Program-made: the position numbers and the translations under genes
The notes under the pieces: model-generated
Database searches by the model: none
The model's input: only the letters and a program-made list of their open reading frames with translations
What the model was told of the DNA's origin: nothing
In this document: positions 29,574 through 40,411 of the stretch, piece after piece
How positions within the stretch are numbered: the first letter of the stretch is position 1
Layout: every line of letters starts with the position of its first letter
Origin: Nocardia cerradoensis NBRC 101014
GTDB lineage: Bacteria; Actinomycetota; Actinomycetes; Mycobacteriales; Mycobacteriaceae
Reading direction: 5' to 3'
NCBI RefSeq assembly: GCF_000308535.1
Contig: NZ_BAFW01000008.1
Coordinates: 26,042 to 90,041, forward strand
Length of the DNA: 64,000 nt

Positions 29574-30404
29574 ATGAGTTCGGAACTGCAGGTCGATGTC
29601 TCCGCCGGTGTCGCCGTACTCACGCTCAATCGTCCCGCGCAGCAGAACGCCATGACGCCCACGATGGCGACGGAGCTCGGGACCGCGCTGCGGCGCTGCG
29701 ATACCGAGGACGCGATTCGCGCGGTGGTGATCACCGGGACTCCGCCCGCGTTCTGCGCGGGCGCCGATCTGTCCGCTCGCGTCGGCGACGTGCGCGGCAC
29801 GATCGATCCGCCGCCGTGGCAGATCCGCAAGCCGGTGATCGCGGCCGTGAACGGGCATGCCGTGGGGATCGGACTGTCGCTGGCACTGCAGTGCGATCTG
29901 CGATACATGGCGACCGACGCCGTATACGGCTTGAACCAGGTGCGTCGCGGCGCGATGGCCGACGGCTACGCGCACTGGACACTGCCGCGTCTGGTGGGGA
30001 TGGCCAGCGCTGCCGACATCATGCTGACCGGCCGCACGTTCGACGGTGAGGAAGCGCGCCAGCTGGGCGTGGCCAACAGCAGCCTGCCGGCCGGCGAGGT
30101 GTTACCGACCGCCCTGGCCGTGGCCCACGACCTGGCGGCGGGTTCGGCGCCGCTGCCGACGGCGCTGACCAAGCGGCTGCTCTGGGAGGGCCTCGGGATG
30201 AGCCCCGAGGCGGTCGGCCGGCTGGAATCCGAACTGCACGGCTTCGTCGGCAAGAGTGTGGACGCGGCCGAGGGAATGGCGGCGTTCCGCGACCGCCGCC
30301 AGCCACAGTGGAAGGGCAGTATCAGCGCCGAATGGCCCGCGGGCGAGCTGTCGTCGCCGGGCGAACGTCCGGGGCTCGACGGCACCGCCGAGGAACCGGC
30401 CTAG
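29574..30404 (+). CDS. Enoyl-CoA hydratase/isomerase family protein
   Basis: Crotonase-fold protein of 276 residues. Oxyanion-hole segments are TPPAFCAGADLSA (about 60-72) and VNGHAVGIGLSLALQCD (about 100-116). At the usual catalytic positions it has GAMADGY rather than the two standard glutamates, so it may not be a standard hydratase. The C-terminal 40 residues are polar. It probably acts with the acyl-CoA dehydrogenase 235 bp upstream, although a structured repeat and a separate -10 box lie between. Confidence 0.85.
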   Translation: MSSELQVDVSAGVAVLTLNRPAQQNAMTPTMATELGTALRRCDTEDAIRAVVITGTPPAFCAGADLSARVGDVRGTIDPPPWQIRKPVIAAVNGHAVGIGLSLALQCDLRYMATDAVYGLNQVRRGAMADGYAHWTLPRLVGMASAADIMLTGRTFDGEEARQLGVANSSLPAGEVLPTALAVAHDLAAGSAPLPTALTKRLLWEGLGMSPEAVGRLESELHGFVGKSVDAAEGMAAFRDRRQPQWKGSISAEWPAGELSSPGERPGLDGTAEEPA

Positions 30405-30413
30405 CCGGACCGG

Positions 30414-30716
30414 TCAGCGCCCGCCGATGAGCATCATGAGAAAGACGCACGCGTACAACACCATCAGTACGGTGCCGACGATGCCGACCACATAGCCGAC
30501 CACCACCTGCGAGCGGCCGCCGATGGTGCCGCCGGACATCTCGATCTGGTCGAGCGCCCGCTTGCCCATCACCCACGCCACCGGACCCAGTGCGCCGCAA
30601 CACAATAGGCTCAGCACACCCAGGATCAGCACCGTCGTCGCATGGGGATGTTCGACCGGGTTGCCGGTCGGCGGCTCAGGCAGCGATCCCCAGTAGTCGG
30701 GTTGATTCATGGCCAC
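30414..30716 (-). CDS. DUF4190-type small membrane protein
   Basis: Product of 100 residues: a Pro-rich N-terminus, then two hydrophobic helices (about 28-50 and 72-96) flanking GKRALDQIEMSGG, the signature loop of DUF4190 proteins. GTG 30716 was preferred over ATG 30710 because a TAAACT box lies exactly 6 nt before it. Convergent with the hydratase gene, 9 bp apart. Function unknown. Confidence 0.8.
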   Translation of the reverse strand: MAMNQPDYWGSLPEPPTGNPVEHPHATTVLILGVLSLLCCGALGPVAWVMGKRALDQIEMSGGTIGGRSQVVVGYVVGIVGTVLMVLYACVFLMMLIGGR

Positions 30717-30728
30717 CGTGCGAGTTTA
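30717..30728 (-). promoter_or_regulatory. Leaderless -10 box for the DUF4190 gene
   Basis: Minus-strand TAAACT (30728-30723), 6 nt before GTG 30716. Confidence 0.5.
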
Positions 30729-30785
30729 CGGCGTGCCGAACCGAAAAGGTTGGCAGACGGGCACCTTCGGAGTTTCCGGCCCTGC

Positions 30786-31754
30786 TCAGCGGCGCTGCCG
30801 GGCGATGTCCGAGAGTACGACGCCCGCCGCCACCGAGGCGTTGAGCGACTCCACCGGTCCGGCCATCGGGATGCTGATGATGGTGTCGCAGGTTTCGCGG
30901 ACCAAACGCGACAGGCCCTTACCTTCCGAGCCGACGACCACGACGGTCGGTGTGGTGCCGTCGAAGTCGTCGAGGACGGTGTCGCCGCCGGCATCGAGGC
31001 CGACCACCTGCAGACCGGCCTTGGCCCAATCCTTCAGGGTGCGAGTCAGATTGGTCGCGCGCGCCACCGGCAGCCGGGCCGCGGCGCCGGCGCTGGTGCG
31101 CCAGGCGACCGCCGTGACACTCGCGCTGCGGCGCTGCGGAATCACCACGCCGTGGCCACCGAACGCGGCGACCGAACGGATCACCGCGCCCAGGTTGCGG
31201 GGGTCGGAGATGTTGTCCAGCGCCACCAGCAGCGGCGCGGTCCCGGACGCGCGCGCACTGTCCAGCAGATCCTCCGGATGGGCGTAGCGGTACGGCGGCA
31301 CCTGCAGGGCCATGCCCTGATGTAAACCGTTGGCGCTCATCCGATCCAGATCGGTGCGCGACACCTCCAGAATGGAGATTCCGGCATCGGCGGCGCGCTG
31401 CACGGATTCGGTCAGGCGGTCGTCGTTCTCGGTGCCCAGCGCGACGTACAGCGCGGTGGCCGGAACCTCCGCGCGCAGACACTCCACCACCGGGTTGCGG
31501 CCCAGCACCAGCTCGGGCCCGTCGTCGCCCTTGCGGGTGCCGGGCCGGGCGCGGTTCTGCCCCTGCGTCGCCTTGGCCGCTTTCGCCGCCACCGCAGCGC
31601 GTTTCGCGGCGGGGTGGTTCTTGCGCATGGTGGCGGGCGGGGTGGCGCCGCGGCCCTCGAGCCCGCGGCGGCGCTTCCCGCCGCTGCCGACGACGGCGCC
31701 CTTCTTGGTGCCACCCTTGCGGATCGCACCTCGTCGCTGCGAATTTCCTGCCAT
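30786..31754 (-). CDS. rlmB: 23S rRNA (guanosine-2'-O-)-methyltransferase RlmB
   Basis: SPOUT (TrmH-type) methyltransferase modifying G2251 of 23S rRNA. The three motifs are present: [27 protein letters not shown] and [23 protein letters not shown] substrate-binding domain ([11 protein letters not shown]) precedes them, and the first 75 residues are a basic, low-complexity extension usual in actinobacteria. It lies 61 bp after cysS on the same strand, the M. tuberculosis order. Confidence 0.95.
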   Translation of the reverse strand: MAGNSQRRGAIRKGGTKKGAVVGSGGKRRRGLEGRGATPPATMRKNHPAAKRAAVAAKAAKATQGQNRARPGTRKGDDGPELVLGRNPVVECLRAEVPATALYVALGTENDDRLTESVQRAADAGISILEVSRTDLDRMSANGLHQGMALQVPPYRYAHPEDLLDSARASGTAPLLVALDNISDPRNLGAVIRSVAAFGGHGVVIPQRRSASVTAVAWRTSAGAAARLPVARATNLTRTLKDWAKAGLQVVGLDAGGDTVLDDFDGTTPTVVVVGSEGKGLSRLVRETCDTIISIPMAGPVESLNASVAAGVVLSDIARQRR

Positions 31755-31815
31755 CAGTACGCCTTTCGTGTCGGTCGCGACACCCGCACCCGATCAGCAG
31801 GCTTCGCCGGTTGAA

Positions 31816-33201
31816 TCATTTGGCCAGCGACCAATCCGAGCCGCCGGCGGTGTCGACGACTTCGATGCCGGCCGCGACGAGCCGATCGCGCACGGCGTCG
31901 GCGGTGGCCCAGTCCTTTTCGCTGCGGGCCTGCTGACGGCGCTCGAGTTCGGCGCGCACCAGGATGTCGAGTGCGGATTCGGCCGCCGAGGTGTCCTTCG
32001 GGCCGGCCCAGTGCGGATCCAGCGGATCGACGCCCAGGATCCCGAGCATCGCCCGCACCTGTCCGGCGGCCTCGCGCGCCGATTCGCCCGCGCCCGCTTC
32101 GAGCGCCCGATTGCCCTCGTGCACCACGCGATGAATTTCGGCCAGTGCCTTCGGGATCGCGAGATTGTCGTCGAGCGCCTCTGCGAAGGCGTCGGTCCAT
32201 TTCCCGACCGCGACCTCACCCACGCGCTCGACGGTGCGCTGCACGAATGCCTCGAGTCGCTGATAGGTCTGCGCGGCATCGCGCAGCGCCTGCTCGGAAT
32301 ATTCGAGCATCGACGCGTAATGCGCACTGCCCAAATAGAACCGCAATTCCACGGGCCGCACCTGGGTGAGAATATTCGGCACCGAGAGCGTGTTGCCGAG
32401 CGATTTCGACATCTTCTCGCCGCCGAGTGTCACCCAGCCGTTGTGCAGCCAATACTGTGCGAATCCGTCTCCGGCGGCACGGGATTGGGCGATTTCGTTC
32501 TCGTGGTGCGGGAAAACCAGATCCATACCACCGCAGTGGATATCGAATTCGGGGCCGAGGTAGAACTCGGCCATCGCCGAGCATTCGAGATGCCAGCCCG
32601 GGCGCCCGGGACCCCACGGCGACGGCCAGGTCGGCTCGCCCGGTTTGGCGGCCTTCCACAGCGTGAAATCGCGCGGATCGCGTTTACCCTCGCCGGCGCT
32701 CTCGCCCTGCTGCACATCCTCGAGTTTGTGCCCGGAGAGCGCACCGTATTCCGGATAACTGCGCACATCGAAATACACGTTGCCGCTCGACGCGTAGGCG
32801 TGCCCGCGGTCGATGAGCCGCTGCATCATCTCGACCATCTGGGTGATGTGACCGGTGGCCCGCGGTTCCACCGACGGCGGCAGCACGCCGAGCGCCTCAT
32901 AGGCGCGGTCGAAGGCGCGCTCGTGGGTCGCGGCCCATTCCCACCACGGGCGGCCCGCGGCGGCGGCCTTGGTGAGGATCTTGTCTTCGATATCGGTGAC
33001 ATTTCGCACGAAGGCCACGTCGTAGCCGTTCGCGGTGAGCCAGCGGCGCAGCACGTCGAAGGCGACGCCGCTACGGACGTGCCCGATATGAGGTTCGCCC
33101 TGCACGGTGGCGCCACACAGGTACACCGACGCACGTCCAGGGACCAGCGGGGTGAAATCCCGCAGGGTCCGCGTCGCGGTGTCGAACAGGCGCAGAGTCA
33201 C
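31816..33201 (-). CDS. cysS: Cysteinyl-tRNA synthetase
   Basis: Class I synthetase of 461 residues. HIGH-type motif GEPHIGH (35-41), zinc ligand Cys29 (YLCGAT) with later ligands in WHLECSAM and FPHHENE, and KMSKS in [11 protein letters not shown]. Length normal. GTG 33201 has a TAGGAT box 8 nt upstream and no ribosome site. It follows ispF after a 238-bp gap and is apparently transcribed from its own promoter. Confidence 0.97.
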   Translation of the reverse strand: MTLRLFDTATRTLRDFTPLVPGRASVYLCGATVQGEPHIGHVRSGVAFDVLRRWLTANGYDVAFVRNVTDIEDKILTKAAAAGRPWWEWAATHERAFDRAYEALGVLPPSVEPRATGHITQMVEMMQRLIDRGHAYASSGNVYFDVRSYPEYGALSGHKLEDVQQGESAGEGKRDPRDFTLWKAAKPGEPTWPSPWGPGRPGWHLECSAMAEFYLGPEFDIHCGGMDLVFPHHENEIAQSRAAGDGFAQYWLHNGWVTLGGEKMSKSLGNTLSVPNILTQVRPVELRFYLGSAHYASMLEYSEQALRDAAQTYQRLEAFVQRTVERVGEVAVGKWTDAFAEALDDNLAIPKALAEIHRVVHEGNRALEAGAGESAREAAGQVRAMLGILGVDPLDPHWAGPKDTSAAESALDILVRAELERRQQARSEKDWATADAVRDRLVAAGIEVVDTAGGSDWSLAK

Positions 33202-33230
33202 GACCAGCCATCCTAAGGCTTGTTGAACAA
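33202..33230 (-). promoter_or_regulatory. cysS leaderless promoter with a small palindrome
   Basis: Minus-strand TAGGAT (33215-33210) is 8 nt before GTG 33201. An 11-bp palindrome TTGTTGAACAA (33220-33230) sits in the spacer upstream of the -10 box. Confidence 0.45.
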
Positions 33231-33439
33231 CGGTATGGGTGGGCCCCTCCTATGGTCCACGGTCCATCGAATGCGATGGCACCGCGGGTCCGGAAAGGAT
33301 TCGCCGGGGCATGTTCCGGAGCGAGTTTCGGGCCGGCGATGCGGCCACCGGGCGCGAGTGCGAATACGGCGGAGAGCGCCGAGTTCGCCGCGGTCGATCG
33401 GCGCGAGCAGTGAATTCGCGGGTGGATCGCCGACTGCGG

Positions 33440-33940
33440 TTATGCGGTACTACATCGCCCGTCGTGCACGAGTAATGCGGTCGCCACCGCGGCGATGCCC
33501 TCACCGCGTCCGGTGAGTCCCAGACCGTCGGAAGTCGTACCGGATACCGAAACCGGTGCGTCGAGCAATTCGCCGAGTATTTTTTGCGCTTCGGCGCGTC
33601 GCGGCCCGATCTTGGGGCGATTACCGATGATCTGTACCGCCGCGTTGAGGATCCGATATCCGGATTCGCCGAGCAACCGCCGTACCTCGGTCAGCATCGC
33701 GGCGCCCGAGACGCCTTCCCATTCGGGCCGTCCGGTGCCGAAGACCGCGCCGACGTCGCCCAGGCAGGCGGCCGAGAGCAGCGCATCGCACAGCGCGTGG
33801 GCGGCGACATCGCCGTCGGAATGTCCGGAGCAGCCGTCGTCGCCCTCGAACAGCAGTCCGGCCATCCAGCAGGGCCGGCCGGGTTCGATGGGATGCACAT
33901 CGCTGCCGATGCCGGTGCGCAGCGCCGTGAGATCGGTCAT
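33440..33940 (-). CDS. ispF: 2-C-methyl-D-erythritol 2,4-cyclodiphosphate synthase IspF
   Basis: Fifth step of the MEP isoprenoid pathway. The zinc ligands Asp14, His16 (GSDVH) and His48 ([13 protein letters not shown]) are present, with the [14 protein letters not shown]-terminus. Length 166 is normal. Its ATG overlaps the ispD stop by 4 bp, so IspD and IspF are made together. Confidence 0.97.
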   Translation of the reverse strand: MTDLTALRTGIGSDVHPIEPGRPCWMAGLLFEGDDGCSGHSDGDVAAHALCDALLSAACLGDVGAVFGTGRPEWEGVSGAAMLTEVRRLLGESGYRILNAAVQIIGNRPKIGPRRAEAQKILGELLDAPVSVSGTTSDGLGLTGRGEGIAAVATALLVHDGRCSTA

Positions 33941-34668
33941 CCGGTCACCGCCGCTCCGGTCGTCGCGGGGAGCGTGGCATCCGCTGCCAGCGCGTTCGCG
34001 AGTTTCAGATCGAGTGGGCCGGTGATCTTGAAGGCCAGCGGATCGCCGGGGACCACCGAGACGGTCGCACCCGTCGCCTCCACGAGGCCCGCGTCGTCGG
34101 TGGCGGGCAGATCGAGCGCGTACGCGTCGCGCAGCAGCGCGGCATCGAAGCCCTGAGGAGTCTGAATCGCCCGTAGACCCGAACGGTCCGGGGTACCGGT
34201 GACGTCGCCGGCCGCATCGACGGCCTTGATGGTGTCGGTCACCGGAATGCCGGGAACGACGGCGCGGTGACCGGCGTCCAGCGCGTCCACGACCCGCGCG
34301 ATCAGCGACGGCGGCGTCAGGGCGCGGGCCGCGTCGTGCACGAGCACATGGGTGGCTTCCGGTGCGGCGGCCAGGCCGGCCCGGACCGAGTCGGTGCGTT
34401 CCACGCCGCCGGCCACCACGTCGACCGGTATCGAGCTGGCCGCGTGGGCACGGGCGGCGAGCAGTTCCCGGGCCGCATCGATCATCTCGATGGGCGCCAT
34501 GATCACGATGCGGTCGACGACCCCGGACGCGATCAGACCGTCTACTGCGTGTACGAGCATGGGACTGCCGCCGACCGGGACGAATGCCTTGGGTGTCGAT
34601 TCACCCAGGCGAACGCCCCGGCCGGCGGCAGGAACCAATGCCACAACGCGGCGGGAGTTGAGCGTCAA
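33937..34668 (-). CDS. ispD: 2-C-methyl-D-erythritol 4-phosphate cytidylyltransferase IspD
   Basis: Third step of the MEP pathway. The nucleotide-binding motif [18 protein letters not shown] is near residues 12-29; later motifs are [23 protein letters not shown] and the C-terminal [13 protein letters not shown] placed the start at TTG 34668, 10 bp after carD, giving 243 residues; a GTG at 34644 is possible. Neither has a clear ribosome site, and coupling to carD translation is likely. Confidence 0.93.
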   Translation of the reverse strand: MTLNSRRVVALVPAAGRGVRLGESTPKAFVPVGGSPMLVHAVDGLIASGVVDRIVIMAPIEMIDAARELLAARAHAASSIPVDVVAGGVERTDSVRAGLAAAPEATHVLVHDAARALTPPSLIARVVDALDAGHRAVVPGIPVTDTIKAVDAAGDVTGTPDRSGLRAIQTPQGFDAALLRDAYALDLPATDDAGLVEATGATVSVVPGDPLAFKITGPLDLKLANALAADATLPATTGAAVTG

Positions 34669-34678
34669 GGCGATGCGG

Positions 34679-35439
<761 letters not shown>

Positions 35440-36168
35440 GTGACTGCCCTGAAAGCCACCACAGCGTCGAATGTGACCAAGGTGTCGCGGCGCGCAATCG
35501 CTGTTGCCGCGCTGGCCACCGGTGCGGCGCTGGCGTTGTCCGGATGCGGTGCCGGCCAGATCTCGCAGACCGCGGGGCAGGTGCCCGCCGTCAACGGCAG
35601 CGCGGCCACCGTCGGCAATGTGGCGCTGCGTGACGTGCGCATCCTGCTGCCGCAGTCGGAGGAGTACACCAACGCCAAGGGCGGCAAGTCCGTCGTCGCG
35701 TTCAGTGCGATCAACGAGGGCTCGTCCAAGACCGACCAGCTGGTCAGCATCACCACCGACCTCGGCCAGGTGAAGATCACGCCGGCCACGCCGGAACTGG
35801 CCCCGGGCCAGACGGTCGTCGCCGCGAGCCCGGAGGCCGCCAAGGCCGCCCAGGGCGGTGCGGAGAATGCCTCGCCGACCACCGGCGCCGCGCAGCCCAC
35901 CAGCCCGGCCGCGACACCCACGCCGGAGCACAGCGCGTCGCCGCGCCAGGAGGGCGCCGGCTCGCCCGATCAGCCGGCCGACCCGAACGCGCATCCGATC
36001 CTGGTCGAGATCACCGGACTGTCCAAGGACATCGTGCCCGGCCTGACCTACGGTGTGACCTTCAACTTCAAGAACGCCGGCACCGTGCAGGTGCAGGTGC
36101 CCGTCGACGCCGGCCCGGACACCCCGCGGCACGAGGGCGCGACGGTCGCCGAGCACGGCGGCCACTGA
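35440..36168 (+). CDS. lpqE: LpqE-family lipoprotein
   Basis: Exported lipoprotein of 242 residues. The signal sequence (SRRAIAVAALATGAALAL) ends in the lipobox LSGC with the lipidated Cys36. A strand-rich domain follows (60-125), then a Pro/Ala/Ser/Glu linker (125-180), then a second beta segment (ILVEITGLSKDI to VPVDAGP). The His-rich tail (HEGATVAEHGGH) could bind metal. ATGGAGGACAACCC precedes GTG 35440. The position between carD and radA is that of lpqE in M. tuberculosis; function is uncertain. Confidence 0.85.
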   Translation: MTALKATTASNVTKVSRRAIAVAALATGAALALSGCGAGQISQTAGQVPAVNGSAATVGNVALRDVRILLPQSEEYTNAKGGKSVVAFSAINEGSSKTDQLVSITTDLGQVKITPATPELAPGQTVVAASPEAAKAAQGGAENASPTTGAAQPTSPAATPTPEHSASPRQEGAGSPDQPADPNAHPILVEITGLSKDIVPGLTYGVTFNFKNAGTVQVQVPVDAGPDTPRHEGATVAEHGGH

Positions 36169-36223
36169 GCCACGCCTGCGCGCACACCGCCCCGGCACAC
36201 CGGCCCATGTCGGCCCCTCTCTC

Positions 36224-36235
36224 TAGGCTGCGCAC
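36224..36235 (+). promoter_or_regulatory. Leaderless -10 box for radA
   Basis: TAGGCT (36224-36229) is 6 nt before GTG 36236; no ribosome site. Confidence 0.5.
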
Positions 36236-37639
36236 GTGGCCAAGGTGAAATCGCTGTACCGCTGCTCGGCATGCGGGAACGAGGTTGCCAAATGGGTGGG
36301 GCGCTGCCCGGGGTGCAACGAGTGGGGGACCGTCGACGAGGTGGTGACGGCCGGCGCTGGTGCGGGTGCGCATGCCGCCGGGCGGCGGGCGCTGTTGCCT
36401 TCGACGGCCGCGGCTCCCATCTCGACCATCGATTCGAAGGTCACCCGCGCCCGGCCCACGGGCGTCGCCGAACTGGACCGCGTCCTCGGCGGCGGGGTGG
36501 TGCCGGGATCGGTGGTGCTGCTCTCGGGTGAACCGGGCGTCGGCAAGTCGACGCTGTTGCTCGAGGTCGCCCACCGCTGGGCCCGGCAACGCGACGAGCG
36601 CGCGCTCTACGTCACCGCCGAGGAGTCCGCCGGGCAGGTCCGGCTGCGCGCCGACCGGACCGGGGCCGTGCACGAAAGGGTCTATCTCGCAGCCGAATCC
36701 GACCTCGCCACGATTCTCGGCCATGTCGATCAGGTCCGGCCGACACTGCTGGTGGTCGATTCGGTGCAGACGATGCTGGCCGCCGACGCGGACGGGGTGA
36801 TCGGCGGCGTCACCCAGGTGCGTGCGGTGACCGCGGCTCTGACCTCGCTGGCCAAGGCGAGCGGGATCGCGGTGCTGCTGGTCGGTCACGTCACCAAGGA
36901 CGGCAATGTCGCCGGGCCGCGCACCCTGGAACACCTGGTGGACGTGGTGTTGCAGTTCGAGGGCGACAAACATTCCACTCTGCGCATGGTGCGCGGCATC
37001 AAGAACCGCTTCGGCAGTGCCGACGAGGTGGGCTGTTTCGAACTGCACGACGACGGCATCGTCGGGGTGAGCGATCCGTCCGGACTTTTTCTGCACCACC
37101 GCGCGGATCAGGTGCCCGGAACCGCGATCACCGTCGCGATGGACGGTAAGCGGCCGCTGCTCGGCGAGGTGCAGGGGTTGACCGTATCCACCCAGGTACC
37201 CGCGCCGCGGCGGGCGGTCAGCGGTCTGGACTACAACCGCGTGTCGATGGTGCTCGCGGTGCTGCAGAGCCGCTGCGGTGTGTATCTGGGCAAGCACGAC
37301 GTCTACGCCGCCACGGTCGGCGGGATGCGTTTGACCGAACCCGCCGCCGATCTGGCGGTCGCGGTCGCGATCACCGGCGCCGAACGCGATATCCCGCTGC
37401 GCGCGGGCATGGTGGTGCTGGGTGAGGTCGGTCTCGCCGGGGAGGTCCGGCGTGTCACGGGGGTCGGGCGCAGGTTGCGCGAGGCGGAGCGGCTAGGTTT
37501 CACGGAGGCGTTGGTACCGCCGGGGACCGACCTGTCCGGCATCGGTATGAAGGTGCACGAGGTCGCGAGTGTTCGTGCGGCACTTGCCTCGAGTGGTTTG
37601 TCGAAGCGACGACGCGAGCGTGTGGAGGCTGTGGAATGA
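36236..37639 (+). CDS. radA: DNA repair protein RadA/Sms
   Basis: RecA-like ATPase aiding branch migration in recombination repair. The N-terminal zinc finger has Cys10, Cys13, Cys24 and Cys27; Walker A GEPGVGKS is at 98-105; the RadA-specific KNRFG is at 255-259; a Lon-like domain makes up the C-terminal third. Length 467 is normal. The stop overlaps disA (ATGA), so both are co-translated, a coupling known in many Gram-positives. Confidence 0.97.
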   Translation: MAKVKSLYRCSACGNEVAKWVGRCPGCNEWGTVDEVVTAGAGAGAHAAGRRALLPSTAAAPISTIDSKVTRARPTGVAELDRVLGGGVVPGSVVLLSGEPGVGKSTLLLEVAHRWARQRDERALYVTAEESAGQVRLRADRTGAVHERVYLAAESDLATILGHVDQVRPTLLVVDSVQTMLAADADGVIGGVTQVRAVTAALTSLAKASGIAVLLVGHVTKDGNVAGPRTLEHLVDVVLQFEGDKHSTLRMVRGIKNRFGSADEVGCFELHDDGIVGVSDPSGLFLHHRADQVPGTAITVAMDGKRPLLGEVQGLTVSTQVPAPRRAVSGLDYNRVSMVLAVLQSRCGVYLGKHDVYAATVGGMRLTEPAADLAVAVAITGAERDIPLRAGMVVLGEVGLAGEVRRVTGVGRRLREAERLGFTEALVPPGTDLSGIGMKVHEVASVRAALASSGLSKRRRERVEAVE

Positions 37640-38862
37640 TCCCGGGCCGTTGGGTGACGCACCTGCTCGGCCGTCCCGCGCCGCGCCGCAGGTTCGTGAC
37701 TCCAGCGGAGGTGCCGGCCGCAGCGGATGGGGCGGCTCCGGTGGATGGGGTGCCGGTGGAGGCGGTCCAGGCCGACGATCCCGGTCTGAGTACCACCATC
37801 GCCCGGTTGGTGCCGGGCACCGAACTGCGCGACGGTATCGACCGGATTCTGCGCGCCCGCACCGGCGGGCTGATCGTGCTCGGCTACGACGAGGAACTGG
37901 AACGAATCTGCGACGGCGGATTCGAACTCGATGTCGAATTCTCGCCGACCCGGCTGCGTGAGCTGTCGAAAATGGATGGCGCCGTGGTGCTTTCGACCGA
38001 CGGCGCACGGATCCGCCGCGCCAACGTCCATCTGGTGCCCGACCCCGGCCTGCCGACCACCGAATCCGGCACCCGGCACAAGGCGGCCGAGCGCACCGCC
38101 GCGCAGACCGGCTATCCGGTGGTGTCGGTGAGCCGCTCGACGGGCATCGTCACGGTCTATCTCAACGGGCACCGGCATCCGATCCAGACGTCGGAGACGA
38201 TCCTGTCGCGAGCCAATCAGGCGATGGCGACGCTGGAGCGCTACCGCTCCCGGCTGGACGAGACCACCCGGCAGCTGTCACTGGTGGAGCTGAACGACTG
38301 CGCGACGGTGCGCGATGTGCTGGCGGTGGTGCACTGCCTGGAACTGGTCCGCCGCGTCGCGCGCGAAATCAGTTCCGACGTGGCCGAACTCGGCGTCGAC
38401 GGCCGCCAGCTGGCGCTGCAACTGGCCGAACTCGTCGGCAATACCGAGGCCCTGCGCCGCCTGCTGGTCCGCGACTACATCCGCACCGAACCGGTCGACG
38501 ACGCGATGGTCGACCGCACCCTGGCCGCCCTCGACGGGCTGCTCGAGGTGGATCTGCTGGAACTCACCAATCTCGCACCGCCCCTGGGCTTCCCGGCGAC
38601 GTTCGAAGCTCTCGACACCGCCGTGGGCCCGCGTGGATATCGGGTGCTCGCCGAGATCCCGCGGGTGCCGCTGCGCCGCGCCGAACCCGTGATCGCCGCT
38701 TTCGGCTCGCTGTCGGGCCTGGTATCGGCGAGTGCGTCGGAGATCGAGGGCGTCGACGGCATCGACGCGCATCTGGCCCGGCAGATCCGCGAGGGCCTGT
38801 CCCGGCTGTCGGAATCCGGTGCGGTCCGATCGACGGAATCCGGCACTGTCCGAACCGATTAG
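37636..38862 (+). CDS. disA: Diadenylate cyclase DisA
   Basis: Scans DNA and makes cyclic di-AMP from two ATP. The DAC domain has Asp114-Gly115-Ala116 (KMDGAVVLS) and Thr146-Arg147-His148 ([10 protein letters not shown]), then a helical spine and a C-terminal helix-hairpin-helix ([16 protein letters not shown]). With 408 residues it is about 50 longer than the mycobacterial enzyme: residues 1-50 are a Pro/Ala-rich extension. The ATG overlap with radA supports this start. The C-terminus ends in a short SESG/TESG repeat. Confidence 0.96.
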   Translation: MIPGRWVTHLLGRPAPRRRFVTPAEVPAAADGAAPVDGVPVEAVQADDPGLSTTIARLVPGTELRDGIDRILRARTGGLIVLGYDEELERICDGGFELDVEFSPTRLRELSKMDGAVVLSTDGARIRRANVHLVPDPGLPTTESGTRHKAAERTAAQTGYPVVSVSRSTGIVTVYLNGHRHPIQTSETILSRANQAMATLERYRSRLDETTRQLSLVELNDCATVRDVLAVVHCLELVRRVAREISSDVAELGVDGRQLALQLAELVGNTEALRRLLVRDYIRTEPVDDAMVDRTLAALDGLLEVDLLELTNLAPPLGFPATFEALDTAVGPRGYRVLAEIPRVPLRRAEPVIAAFGSLSGLVSASASEIEGVDGIDAHLARQIREGLSRLSESGAVRSTESGTVRTD

Positions 38863-38877
38863 GGCACTGCCGGATTC
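38836..38877. terminator. Hairpin at the disA 3' end
   Basis: GAATCCGGCA (38836-38845) and TGCCGGATTC (38868-38877) with a 22-nt loop containing the disA stop; lies between convergent genes. Confidence 0.4.
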
Positions 38878-38887
38878 GGGCCTCGCG

Positions 38888-39541
38888 TCAGGCGATGTTG
38901 AAGGTCTCCGGTGCGCTGCGCACGGAACCGAACTGCGCCACCACCGCGTATCCGCCGGCCGGCACCGGAACGCGATCGCCCGCACAACCCGGCTGCGACG
39001 TGGTGCCCGACCAGGTGAGGGTGAACGCCGCCTGCTGGCCGCCGTTGAGCGCGCGCACATCGGCCGGACCGCCCTGATCGCAGTCGGTGTTCGACCACAG
39101 CTTGCGCTGGCCGTCCAGCGATTGCACCCACACCTGCTGCAGGCCCGACCCCATATCCCGGCTACAGGCCGCGGTGGAGATGTTGGTCAGCACGATGGTG
39201 ATCACCGGCTGATCACCGGCCTTGTAGGTCGGCTGGCCGACGGTCACCTTCACCGCCAGCGACTGATCCGGGCACGGGGCCGGGACGCCGCTGGCCGTCG
39301 AATTGACGGTGCCCGAGGCCGGAACCTTCGAGCCGCTGGGATCGGCGGTGGTGGACGCGGCCGCCTTGGCGGAGGTGGAGGCCGCCGCCGCGGCCTTGGG
39401 GTCCTTGTCGTCCCCGCCGCTGCGCAGCAACATCAACGCCAGCCAGATGACGAGAGCGAGCGCGACGATCAGCGCGCCGATGGCGAGCAGGCGGCGACGC
39501 CAGTAGATCTCCGGCGGCAGCGGTCCATTCGGTTCCAGCAC
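38888..39541 (-). CDS. Conserved membrane-anchored protein (Rv3587c-like)
   Basis: Product of 217 residues with one N-terminal membrane helix (about 18-40), an Ala/Ser/Thr linker (45-85) and an external beta-rich domain (90-217) with cysteine pairs. The domain (QPTYKAGDQPVITIVLTNISTAAC, then QVWVQSLDGQRKLW) resembles an immunoglobulin-like or proteinase-inhibitor-like sandwich. The same gene sits between disA and canB in M. tuberculosis. GTG 39541 is apparently leaderless. Function unknown. Confidence 0.85.
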   Translation of the reverse strand: MLEPNGPLPPEIYWRRRLLAIGALIVALALVIWLALMLLRSGGDDKDPKAAAAASTSAKAAASTTADPSGSKVPASGTVNSTASGVPAPCPDQSLAVKVTVGQPTYKAGDQPVITIVLTNISTAACSRDMGSGLQQVWVQSLDGQRKLWSNTDCDQGGPADVRALNGGQQAAFTLTWSGTTSQPGCAGDRVPVPAGGYAVVAQFGSVRSAPETFNIA

Positions 39542-39570
39542 GGCAACAACGGTAAGGGCACGATCGTGCC
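39542..39570 (-). promoter_or_regulatory. Leaderless promoter with a 14-bp palindrome upstream of the Rv3587c-like gene
   Basis: Minus-strand TACCGT (39554-39549) is 7 nt before GTG 39541. The perfect palindrome GGCACGATCGTGCC (39557-39570) occupies the space just upstream of the -10 box, where a repressor could block polymerase. Confidence 0.5.
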
Positions 39571-39689
39571 GTTCCGCTCAGGTACGCGGCGTGTCGGCGC
39601 CGAAATGGCGGTGACGCCGGGTACATTTTCGCGCCGCCTTCCGCGACGGCGCCGTCACCCGGCGATCGCCGTGTGAGAACCGTTGTGGT

Positions 39690-40313
39690 TCAGACAGTTT
39701 CGCCGATATCGCCGATCACCTTGTGCAGCAGCGCGCGGCCGTCGGCAAGCTTGTAGTTCACACAGGCGATGGCGCACTGCCCGCTCGCGACCCGATCGGA
39801 CACGATCTTCGAGCGATCGGTGAGCAAGCGCGCGGTCTCCTGCACGTGACGGGCCTCGAGTTCGTCGACCTCGGCGAGTCCGTCGCGACGGCCGGTGAGG
39901 ATGGACGGCGTCACCCGCTCGACCACGCTGCGGATGAATCCGCCGGGCACGTTGCCGTCGTCGAGCGCGTCGATGGTCGCGCGGACCGCGCCGCAACTGT
40001 CGTGCCCCAGGACGACGATCAGCGGCACGTTGAGGATTTCGACGCCGTATTCGATCGAGCCCAGCACCGACTCGTCGACGACGTGGCCGGCGGTGCGGAC
40101 CACGAACATATCGCCGAGGCCCTGGTCGAAGATGATCTCGGCGGCGACCCGGGAGTCGCCGCACCCGAACAGGATGGCCCGGGGCTGCTGTCCGCCGACG
40201 AGTTTGGCGCGGTCGGCGGCGCCCTGGCTGGGGTGCTGCAGTGTGCCGTTGACGAACCTGTCGTTACCCTCGCGGAGAGACTTCCAGGCACTGATCGGGT
40301 TGGTATGAGGCAT
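39690..40313 (-). CDS. canB: Beta-carbonic anhydrase CanB
   Basis: Interconverts CO2 and bicarbonate. Zinc ligands Cys51, His104 and Cys107 and the Asp53-Arg55 dyad are present (FGCGDSR, LGHDSCG). ATG 40313 gives 207 residues, the same as Rv3588c, starting MPHTNPISAWKSL; longer upstream frames are not conserved. The CGDSR variant replaces the more common CADSR or CSDSR. Divergent from mutY. Confidence 0.95.
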   Translation of the reverse strand: MPHTNPISAWKSLREGNDRFVNGTLQHPSQGAADRAKLVGGQQPRAILFGCGDSRVAAEIIFDQGLGDMFVVRTAGHVVDESVLGSIEYGVEILNVPLIVVLGHDSCGAVRATIDALDDGNVPGGFIRSVVERVTPSILTGRRDGLAEVDELEARHVQETARLLTDRSKIVSDRVASGQCAIACVNYKLADGRALLHKVIGDIGETV

Positions 40314-40411
40314 GCGTCCCATTTTCCATGGCTTGAGGGCTACCGGCGAGTCCGTTCGGCTACACATGGGCAAATTTCGGATCACCGGCGGGCTCGCGCG
40401 GCGGTGATGTC

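Noticed and set aside
33231..33439. Possible small genes between cysS and ispF
   Set aside because: Frames on both strands are Arg/Pro-rich, without ribosome sites or recognisable sequence, and read into ispF in the wrong frame. I treat it as non-coding.
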